Below are positions 42,172-48,994 of a stretch of DNA of 64,000 nucleotides, one piece after another. Both the position numbers and the translations under genes were made by a program. Each line of letters opens with the position of its first letter. Position 1 is the stretch's first letter. The notes beneath the pieces are model-generated. The model made no database searches. It saw nothing but the letters and a program-made list of their open reading frames with translations, and was not told the DNA's origin. Source of the DNA: CAILLO01 sp964579735 (GTDB lineage Bacteria > Bacillota > Clostridia > Saccharofermentanales > UBA5734); contig CAZOHH010000002.1 of assembly GCA_964579735.1 (NCBI GenBank), positions 54,982 through 118,981 on the forward strand, read 5' to 3'.

Positions 42172-44103
42172 TTACCTCCTTGGAGGTGGCGGATTCTGCC
42201 CACCGGAGTCCTGCACTCCATCCGCAAGGCGGATCAGGAGACCGGACAGAGGTGGAAGGACGGCTTCGATGCTGTATGGGTGACCATTGGCGGGAGTAGA
42301 AGTGGATTCGAAGGTCCTCTCTGGATTCCTGGATCGAAGGTAGCCGCTGCCGCCATACACGGAATCGTCTGAATCGAGGAGAACGCGATAGGTGCCTTGG
42401 GACGGTACGCCGATCCGATAGGAATCGGCAGGTACAGGTTGAAGGTTCAAAGCGGCGATGGTGAAGACGGAAGGAGCCTTCGCCTTGCGGAGATAGACGA
42501 CGATGGAATGTTCCGCATCGTCCACGGATAGCCAGGAGAATCCGTCCCAGGAATCGTCGACTTCGTACAGGGACGGTTCGTTCCGATAGGTGTGATTGAG
42601 ATCGCGGACGAAACGCTGGATTCCCGAATGAGTCTCGAATCCGAGAAGGAACCATTCCAAGGACTCGAAGAACCGCCACTCCACATACTGTCCGAACTCA
42701 TCTCCCATGAAGAGAAGCTTCGCACCTGGATGGGCATACATCGACAAGTACATCGCGCGTAGAGCTGCTGCCTTCCGCCATGCGTCGCCGGGCATGCGCC
42801 CGATCAGCGAGAGCTTTCCATGGACGACCTCGTCATGCGATAAAGGGAGAACGAATCGCTCGGAAAAAGCATAGACCATGGAGAAGGTCATCCGATCGTG
42901 ATGCCAGCGCCGAAACGGGTAGTCGCGCGAGTGGTAGTCCAGCGAGTCGTGCATCCAGCCCATGTTCCATTTATGCGTGAACCCAAGTCCCCCGTATTCG
43001 GGAGGGTGCGTGACTTTTGGCCAGGAGGTGGATTCCTCGGCTATGCGCAGCACCCCGGGGAATCGTTCGTCGACGACGCGGTTGAACTCCTGCAGGAAGG
43101 CGACCGCCTCGAGGTTCTCGACGCCCCCGTACTGGTTCGGAGAGAATTCGTTGCGGCCGTAGTTGCGGTAGATCATGCTGGACACGGCATCGACGCGGAG
43201 TCCATCGACATGGAAGACATCCATCCAGAACACGGCGCTGGAAAGCAGGAAGGACCGGACCTCGGCACGACCGAAGTCGAAGACCAGCGTCCCCCATTCC
43301 TTGTGCTCGCCGAGACGAGGATCCTCGTATTCGTAGGTGCATGTCCCGTCGAAGCGGGCCAGTCCATGCGTGTCGCGAGGGAAATGGCCCGGCACCCAGT
43401 CCAGGATCACGCCGATGCCGAGGGAATGGAGGTGGTCGACGAAGTATCGGAAATCGTCCGGCGTACCGAATCGGCTTGTCACGCTGAAGAAACCGGTGAC
43501 CTGGTAGCCCCAGGAATCATCCAGAGGATGCTCCATGATGGGCATCAGTTCGACGTGGGTGAATCCCATGTCGACGACGTACTCCCCCAGCAGGTGCGCA
43601 AGTTTCCGATAATCGAGGACGGAACCATCCTCGTTCCGACGCCAGGAACCGAGGTGGACCTCGTAGATCAGGAGCGGCGCGGATCTGGAAGTCTCTCGGT
43701 TGCGGATGTGTTCCTGGTCGTTCCAGTTCCACTCTGGGAAATCATACAGCACGGAGGCATTGGAAGGCCGCGTCTCGCAGTGGACCGCCATCGGGTCCGT
43801 CTTCTCGATGGATGCTCCATCGATTCCGAGGACATGATACCGATAGCGGTTCCAGGTCCGTGCGGCGCGCAGGGTCCCTGTCCAGATTCCCGTCGTACCC
43901 AGGGGTTCGAGTCGGTCGATGTCAGGACTCCAGGCATTCCAATCCCCGATGACGGACACCGACCGGGCGCGAGGCGCCCAGACAGCGAAGGAATAACCAT
44001 CTTCAGGCTCCGTTCCCGCTCTTCGTGAACCTAGCAGGCGGTAGCACATGCAATCCGTTCCGCGATTGAAGAGGTAGGCCTGGCTGATCCTTTCATCCTG
44101 CAC
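42172..44103 (-). CDS. glgB: 1,4-alpha-glucan branching enzyme GlgB
   Basis: A 643-residue GH13 branching enzyme that makes alpha-1,6 branches in glycogen. An N-terminal CBM48-like domain (YSFAVWAPRARSVSVIGDWN) precedes the barrel. Catalytic sites are the nucleophile aspartate in GLRVDAVSSMIYR, the glutamate in IAEEST and the aspartate in LSHDEVVHGK. The last residues are proline-rich. The start is GTG behind GAGGAGG at about 9 bases. It leads the operon glgB-glgC-glgD-glgA-GH13. Confidence 0.96.
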   Translation of the reverse strand: MQDERISQAYLFNRGTDCMCYRLLGSRRAGTEPEDGYSFAVWAPRARSVSVIGDWNAWSPDIDRLEPLGTTGIWTGTLRAARTWNRYRYHVLGIDGASIEKTDPMAVHCETRPSNASVLYDFPEWNWNDQEHIRNRETSRSAPLLIYEVHLGSWRRNEDGSVLDYRKLAHLLGEYVVDMGFTHVELMPIMEHPLDDSWGYQVTGFFSVTSRFGTPDDFRYFVDHLHSLGIGVILDWVPGHFPRDTHGLARFDGTCTYEYEDPRLGEHKEWGTLVFDFGRAEVRSFLLSSAVFWMDVFHVDGLRVDAVSSMIYRNYGRNEFSPNQYGGVENLEAVAFLQEFNRVVDERFPGVLRIAEESTSWPKVTHPPEYGGLGFTHKWNMGWMHDSLDYHSRDYPFRRWHHDRMTFSMVYAFSERFVLPLSHDEVVHGKLSLIGRMPGDAWRKAAALRAMYLSMYAHPGAKLLFMGDEFGQYVEWRFFESLEWFLLGFETHSGIQRFVRDLNHTYRNEPSLYEVDDSWDGFSWLSVDDAEHSIVVYLRKAKAPSVFTIAALNLQPVPADSYRIGVPSQGTYRVLLDSDDSVYGGSGYLRSRNPERTFESTSTPANGHPYSIEAVLPPLSGLLIRLADGVQDSGGQNPPPPRR

Positions 44104-44141
44104 GGATTGCCCCCCTCCTCGCCGCGACGGCGTTTTCCTAC

Positions 44142-44147
44142 ATTATA
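44142..44147 (-). promoter_or_regulatory. Candidate -10 box before glgB
   Basis: A perfect minus-strand TATAAT lies 38 bases before the glgB GTG, in the gap after korC. No -35 box or TG extension fits, so the promoter is uncertain and read-through from korDABC is possible. Confidence 0.35.
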
Positions 44148-44186
44148 ACGATAATGACCCCCACGCGCATGATCTTCGAGATCAGG

Positions 44187-44729
44187 TCAGAGGTCCAGGA
44201 ACTTTCGTCCAAGGTCGAAGGCCTCCATCTCCTCTGGAATCAGGAAATGCTTCGACTTCGGCAGGATCTCGACGAGGGCCTTCTCGAAGCTGGGTCTGCC
44301 GAATCCGTTCGTCGCGGCGCACAAGGCGCCGAGGAGGATGACTCCCGCAAAGGTCATGTTGCCCATTTCCGAAGCGGTTCGCGAAGCCTCGATCGCGATC
44401 AAGTGGACGTCGGTACGGGTTGGGCCTTCGGGCACGAGGGTCCGATCGAGAATCACCCATCCACCCGGACGTACCATCGGCTCGAATTTCTCGAGGGAAG
44501 GGACATTCAGGGCGATCAGGCAGTCGCACTCATTCAGCACAGGGGAGCCGATCGGTTCATCGGAGAGAATGACAGAGCAGTTCGCGGTGCCTCCGCGCAT
44601 CTCCGGACCGTAGGAAGGAAGCCACGAGACCTCGTTGCCTTCAATCAAGCCGGCGGCTGCCACGAGACGCCCCGCGGACAGGATGCCCTGTCCTCCGAAT
44701 CCGGCGATGACGATCTCCAGCGACTTCAC
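44187..44729 (-). CDS. korC: 2-oxoacid:ferredoxin oxidoreductase gamma subunit KorC
   Basis: The 180-residue gamma subunit of a KorDABC-type 2-oxoglutarate (or related 2-oxoacid) ferredoxin oxidoreductase. IVIAGFGGQGILSAGRL and the following LPSYGPEMRGGTANCSV are diagnostic of the POR_G domain. The start is GTG at 44729, overlapping the korB stop as GTGA. It is a distant relative of IorB at 33715-34317, with a different partner set. Confidence 0.93.
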   Translation of the reverse strand: MKSLEIVIAGFGGQGILSAGRLVAAAGLIEGNEVSWLPSYGPEMRGGTANCSVILSDEPIGSPVLNECDCLIALNVPSLEKFEPMVRPGGWVILDRTLVPEGPTRTDVHLIAIEASRTASEMGNMTFAGVILLGALCAATNGFGRPSFEKALVEILPKSKHFLIPEEMEAFDLGRKFLDL

Positions 44730-45478
44730 GGCTCCACCTCCAGGTCTGCGCCCTTGAACACTCCCAGCGGATACTGTTCGACCATCGCCGTATCGACCCA
44801 CTTCAAGGATTCAACTGGAGAAAGCCCCCAGTTGGTCGGGCAAGTCGAAAGAACCTCGACGAGGGAGAAGCCCAGCCCTTTCTTCTGTACAAGAAAGGCC
44901 TTGCGGATCGCTTTCTTCGCAGCTTTGATCCCCTTGATCGAGGTCACGGATACGCGTTCGATATAGACGGCTCCACGAAGGGTCGCGAGCATCTCGCAAA
45001 CGTTGATCGGAAAACCCTGCGTGGTCGCATCGCGACCATATGGAGACGTCGTCGTGACCTGTCCGAGGAGCGTCGTCGGGGCCATCTGGCCCGATGTCAT
45101 GCCGTAGATCGCGTTGTTCACGAAAATGGTCGTGATCCGCTCGCCTCGGGCCGCGGCATGTACGATTTCAGCGGTGCCGATGGCAGCCAGGTCACCGTCA
45201 CCCTGATAGGTGAAAACGGTGCAATCGGGCAGCACGCGCTTGATGCCCGTCGCAACCGCCGGCGCACGGCCGTGCGCCGCCTGCTGCATGTCGCAGGCGA
45301 AGTACTCGTAGTTGTTGTACGTGCATCCGACCGGCGAGACGCCGATCGTGTCCTCGAGCAGGTCGAGCTCGCAAAGGACCTCGGCGACCAGCTTGTGGAC
45401 GATTCCATGCGTGCAGCCCGGGCAATAGTGGAACGGGGTATCGAGGAGCCCCTTGGTTCTCTGATATACGAGTGCCAT
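44726..45478 (-). CDS. korB: 2-oxoacid:ferredoxin oxidoreductase beta subunit KorB
   Basis: The 250-residue thiamine-diphosphate subunit. CPGCTHG near the N-terminus, the TPP-binding GDGDLAAIGTAE and NNAIYGMTSGQ, and conserved cysteines fit the KorB/VorB group. It activates the 2-oxo acid for CoA-dependent decarboxylation. ATG at 45478 has GGGGGAGG upstream and lies 11 bases after korA; a longer in-frame reading overlaps korA. Which 2-oxo acid is used cannot be fixed by eye; 2-oxoglutarate is most common for this gene order. Confidence 0.94.
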   Translation of the reverse strand: MALVYQRTKGLLDTPFHYCPGCTHGIVHKLVAEVLCELDLLEDTIGVSPVGCTYNNYEYFACDMQQAAHGRAPAVATGIKRVLPDCTVFTYQGDGDLAAIGTAEIVHAAARGERITTIFVNNAIYGMTSGQMAPTTLLGQVTTTSPYGRDATTQGFPINVCEMLATLRGAVYIERVSVTSIKGIKAAKKAIRKAFLVQKKGLGFSLVEVLSTCPTNWGLSPVESLKWVDTAMVEQYPLGVFKGADLEVEP

Positions 45479-45489
45479 GTATCCTCCCC

Positions 45490-46554
45490 CTACTTCCGCA
45501 GGATGGCGCGGATCGCGTCCAGGATCTCGCGCTGCGACGGCAGGTTGCCTCCCATGCGGCCATGGAAATGCACGGGTTTCCGGCCATCGACGGCGAGTCG
45601 GACATCCTCGACCATCTGGCCCGCGTTCAGTTCCACGGAAAGGAATGCCTTCACGTTGTCCATCCGGGAAACGGCGGCGATGGATTCCGTCGGGAACGGC
45701 CAGAGCGTGATCGGGCGGATCAGTCCGACCTTGATGCCTTCCGCGGCGGCCATGCGCACGACGTTCTTCACGATGCGGGCACATGTTCCGAAGGCCGTGA
45801 CGACGATTTCCGCATCCTCGCAGCCTACCGACTCGCAACGTACCTCTCGAGCGGAGATCTCCGCGTACTTGGCCTGCAGCTTGAGGTTGTGGCGCTCCAG
45901 CACATCGGGTTCAATGTAGATCGATGTGATCGTGTTGTGCGCCCTCGTTCCATGAGTTCCGGTCGTGGCCCAGGGCTTCCCTTCCGCTCCGCCCATTTCC
46001 TCGTCGCGGAACCTCACGGGTTCCATCATCTGTCCGAGCGTTCCGTCGGCAAGAATCAGACAGAGGACGCGATAGCGGTCGGCTATGTCGAAGGCATCCA
46101 CCGTGAGTTCGTAGAGTTCCTGCACGGAAGCGGGAGCAAGCACGACGTTTCGGTAGTCGCCATGACCGCCGCCCTTGGTTGCCTGGAAGTAATCCCCCTG
46201 GGCAGGCAGGATTCCGCCAAGGCCAGGACCGCAGCGCGCGACGTTGACGACGACGCAGGGAAGTTCGGCGCCGGCGATGTAGGAGAATCCCTCCATCTTG
46301 AGACTGATGCCGGGGCTCGAGGAGGAGGTCATCACCCGGGCACCTGCACCGGACGCCCCGTATACCATGTTGATCGCGGCGATTTCACTCTCGGCCTGGA
46401 GGAACACTCCACCGACGGCTGCCATTCTTTTCGCCATGTAGTGGGCGATTTCCGTCTGCGGCGTGATGGGGTATCCGAAATAGTGGCGGCAGCCGGCACG
46501 GATCGCGGCCTCTGCGATCGCCTCGTTGCCTTTCATCAGGACCCTTTCCGACAT
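45490..46554 (-). CDS. korA: 2-oxoacid:ferredoxin oxidoreductase alpha subunit KorA
   Basis: The 354-residue alpha subunit, with the pyrimidine-binding domain start (RVLMKGNEAIAEAAIRAG, FGYPITPQTEI) and the SSSSPGISLKMEG motif of the POR alpha family. With KorB, KorC and the ferredoxin-like KorD it links succinyl-CoA (or another acyl-CoA) formation to ferredoxin reduction and can run in reverse for CO2 fixation. ATG at 46554 is preferred because GAGGGG lies about 9 bases upstream; ATG at 46563 would leave almost no spacing. It begins 16 bases after korD. Confidence 0.94.
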   Translation of the reverse strand: MSERVLMKGNEAIAEAAIRAGCRHYFGYPITPQTEIAHYMAKRMAAVGGVFLQAESEIAAINMVYGASGAGARVMTSSSSPGISLKMEGFSYIAGAELPCVVVNVARCGPGLGGILPAQGDYFQATKGGGHGDYRNVVLAPASVQELYELTVDAFDIADRYRVLCLILADGTLGQMMEPVRFRDEEMGGAEGKPWATTGTHGTRAHNTITSIYIEPDVLERHNLKLQAKYAEISAREVRCESVGCEDAEIVVTAFGTCARIVKNVVRMAAAEGIKVGLIRPITLWPFPTESIAAVSRMDNVKAFLSVELNAGQMVEDVRLAVDGRKPVHFHGRMGGNLPSQREILDAIRAILRK

Positions 46555-46570
46555 GTGGTCCATCCCCTCT

Positions 46571-46777
46571 CTATCGTTCGACTTCGATGACGCCATCGGG
46601 GCATATCTGCGCGCAGAAAGTGCACCCCGTGCACTGGTCCATCGCATCCACGCCGGCTGGATGGAACCCTTTTGAATTCAATCGGTCACACCGGAGCAGG
46701 ACGATCTTCTTCGGACAGACTGAAATGCAGAGCTCGCAACCTTTGCAGCGATCCTCGCGGAATTCGACCTTGGCCAT
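46571..46777 (-). CDS. korD: 4Fe-4S ferredoxin-type delta subunit KorD
   Basis: A 68-residue two-cluster ferredoxin. The first cluster motif is C11-x2-C14-x2-C17-x3-C21-P and the second is C49-x2-C52-x2-C55-x3-C59-P; a spare cysteine is at C30. It is the first gene of korDABC and passes electrons from the TPP subunit to free ferredoxin. GGAGGTT lies about 7 bases before the ATG, and a promoter is at 46844-46872. Confidence 0.95.
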   Translation of the reverse strand: MAKVEFREDRCKGCELCISVCPKKIVLLRCDRLNSKGFHPAGVDAMDQCTGCTFCAQICPDGVIEVER

Positions 46778-46843
46778 TCGGGAACCTCCTGTGAATCAGG
46801 ACCGGCGGACCGACGACTCGATCCGTTCGCCTTGTCCCGTACC

Positions 46844-46872
46844 ATTATACCCATCGTTCGTCCGTTTGCCAG
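46844..46872 (-). promoter_or_regulatory. Promoter of korDABC
   Basis: On the minus strand CTGGCA and a perfect TATAAT are 17 bases apart. Transcription would start near 46837, leaving about 60 bases of leader before korD. It falls in the gap between korD and the ParA-like gene. Confidence 0.65.
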
Positions 46873-46887
46873 CCGGTGCGGCGGGAA

Positions 46888-47631
46888 TCATCGAACCCCT
46901 TCCGAATCTTCATAAGGATACCGGAGCACCCTCTTCATGCGAATCAGTGGAGTGCCGTCCGGAAGTCCATCGACCCATTCCTTCGGCAGCAGCTCGTCGA
47001 GTCCGCAGGCGAATGCGAGTGGAATCCCGCTTCGAAGAACGGCTTCCCTGAGGATCGGGGTCGAATCGAGCAGCATCCCGCCATCGGTGGCTTCCAGAAG
47101 ATTCGAGTTGTCGACGTAGGCGTCGATGGGCAATCCCGCGGCTGCAGAGAGCGCAGAAGCCATGGAGGCGACTCGAGCCGCATCGGACGTGAAAGGTCGG
47201 TTGATGTTGACGACCATCAGGACGAAAACGTCCGGACTTGTCAACTTCCTTCGGAACGAGGACACGATCCGAGCGCCCATGTCCTCCCCTCCGATGTCGA
47301 GAACAGCGGTTCCCGACCCTTCGAAGACCGACAGGACTTCTGCTGGGACGGCAGGTACATCGACATTGGTTCCCGCCGTGGAAGGCGCGATGGTTCGGAC
47401 TCCGGCGTCATCGAGTACTCGCCTGGCATCGGAAGAGCGGAAATAGGGGTTGATGGTGTCGAGGTCCACGAGCGTGACCTCGTTGCGCTCCCGCCGCAGG
47501 AGGAGAGCGAGATTGACCGCTACCTCCGATTTTCCGCTGCCATATGCTCCAAGGACGACAAGGACCCGTGCGGCCCGCCATGGAGCGCCTGGTCCTTCGG
47601 ATCGTTCTTCTGGGGAGATTCCATCCCTCAT
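46888..47631 (-). CDS. ParA/CobQ-like P-loop ATPase next to korDABC
   Basis: A 247-residue protein with P-loop GAYGSGKSE at residues 28-36 and a following VDLDTINPYFRS segment, which recalls the Walker A' region and switch of MinD/ParA-type SIMIBI NTPases. AVLDIGGEDMGAR looks like Walker B. No DNA-binding or membrane-targeting part is visible. It lies 110 bases before korD in the same direction, so it may assist cluster or complex assembly, but that is a guess. The mRNA may be leaderless: the -10 box ends 7 bases before the ATG and no ribosome binding site is seen. Confidence 0.8.
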   Translation of the reverse strand: MRDGISPEERSEGPGAPWRAARVLVVLGAYGSGKSEVAVNLALLLRRERNEVTLVDLDTINPYFRSSDARRVLDDAGVRTIAPSTAGTNVDVPAVPAEVLSVFEGSGTAVLDIGGEDMGARIVSSFRRKLTSPDVFVLMVVNINRPFTSDAARVASMASALSAAAGLPIDAYVDNSNLLEATDGGMLLDSTPILREAVLRSGIPLAFACGLDELLPKEWVDGLPDGTPLIRMKRVLRYPYEDSEGVR

Positions 47632-47637
47632 GTCCCG

Positions 47638-47646
47638 ATTATATCA
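47638..47646 (-). promoter_or_regulatory. Extended -10 promoter giving a leaderless ParA-like mRNA
   Basis: The minus strand reads TGATATAAT, then six bases, then the ATG at 47631. The usual start distance of about 7 bases after the -10 box would put +1 on or next to the A of the start codon. Confidence 0.6.
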
Positions 47647-47747
47647 TGTCGCTTCTTGAGTCAGGCTTCCTTGCCCATTCGTGCTCTCGTATGCTACAAG
47701 TGAGAAGGACGTGAATCCGACCAGACGTCCCACAGGAGGTCCACCTC

Positions 47748-48980
47748 ATGAAATACCTCGTACTCCTCGGCGACGGCATGGCCGACCTTCCCGTGCCGGA
47801 ACTCGCAGGGCGCACGCCTCTTCAGGTCGCTCGAAAGCCGTCTTTGGACTCTCTCGCCCAACGGTCCCTGTGCGGAACCGTTCGAACGGTTCCGGAAGGC
47901 ATGCCGCCTGGAAGCGATACGGCCAACATGGCGGTCATGGGATATGATCCTGCCAGGTACTATTCCGGACGCTCCCCCATCGAGGCCGTCAGCATGGGCG
48001 TTCCGCTCCTGGATGGGGATGTCGCCTTCCGATGCAATCTCGTCACCCTCGGGGACGGGGTCTCCTATCAGGACCGCGTCATGGTCGACTACTCTTCGGA
48101 TGAGATCTCCACGCAGGATGCTTCGGTCCTGATCCGCGCAATCGACAGCATTTTCGGCAGCGAATCCATCCGTTTCTACCCTGGTAAAAGCTATCGGCAC
48201 TGCATGGTATGGAAAGGCGGTCCGCTCGATTCCCTCTTGACGCCGCCCCATGACATCCTCACGAAGATCATCGGACCCCATCTGCCCAGCGGTCCGGGTT
48301 CCGAACTTCTACTCTCGTTCATGGAAGATTCCGCCGCCCTTCTCCCGGAGCACGCCGTCAACCGTGCCCGAGTTTCCGCTGGAAAACGATCCGCCAATTC
48401 CATCTGGATCTGGGGTCAGGGAACCCGACCACGAATGCCTCCGCTTTCGGACCGGTATCCCATACGAGGCTCGGTCATCTCCGCCGTGGATCTCGTGAAA
48501 GGTCTGGGTATCTGTGCCGGACTTCGAATCGTCGAGGTTCCCGGAGCTACGGGAACCCTCGAAACGGACTTCGCAGGCAAGGCGGCGGCGGCCATGAAGG
48601 AGTTCGCATCCGGGCAGGACTACGTTTATCTCCATGTCGAGGCACCGGATGAATGCGGTCATCGCCATGAAGTCGATGGGAAGGTCCACTCGATCGAGCG
48701 CATCGATGCCGAAATAGCCTCTCCACTTCTTGCCTGGCTCGAAACCAATCGCGAGCGCACTGGCGAGGACTACCGCGTCCTCGTACTCCCCGACCACCCG
48801 ACTCCTCTGTCGTTGAGAACACACACGGGGGACCCCGTGCCTTTTCTATTGTATTCAAGCGACCGAACGGAAGAGTCAAGGACGGCAGGACGTTATGACG
48901 AGATGTCTTGTTCCGGAACCGGATATCATGTCGACCAGGGTCACGGTTTGTTCGACTCGTTCGTGAAAGGAACGTTCTAG
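47748..48980 (+). CDS. apgM: Cofactor-independent phosphoglycerate mutase, archaeal type ApgM
   Basis: A 410-residue alkaline-phosphatase-superfamily enzyme of the ApgM family, which interconverts 3- and 2-phosphoglycerate without 2,3-bisphosphoglycerate. The metal site begins with LLGDGMAD. The nucleophile region is GSDTANMAVMGYDP, with HVEAPDECGH, LPDHPTP and YHVDQGHGL following, in the family's order. Homologues occur in archaea and in several Clostridia. GGAGGT lies 7-8 bases before the ATG. It is a lone plus-strand gene that ends 14 bases from the convergent mutS2. Confidence 0.93.
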   Translation: MKYLVLLGDGMADLPVPELAGRTPLQVARKPSLDSLAQRSLCGTVRTVPEGMPPGSDTANMAVMGYDPARYYSGRSPIEAVSMGVPLLDGDVAFRCNLVTLGDGVSYQDRVMVDYSSDEISTQDASVLIRAIDSIFGSESIRFYPGKSYRHCMVWKGGPLDSLLTPPHDILTKIIGPHLPSGPGSELLLSFMEDSAALLPEHAVNRARVSAGKRSANSIWIWGQGTRPRMPPLSDRYPIRGSVISAVDLVKGLGICAGLRIVEVPGATGTLETDFAGKAAAAMKEFASGQDYVYLHVEAPDECGHRHEVDGKVHSIERIDAEIASPLLAWLETNRERTGEDYRVLVLPDHPTPLSLRTHTGDPVPFLLYSSDRTEESRTAGRYDEMSCSGTGYHVDQGHGLFDSFVKGTF

Positions 48981-48994
48981 CAGCCCGAATGGAG

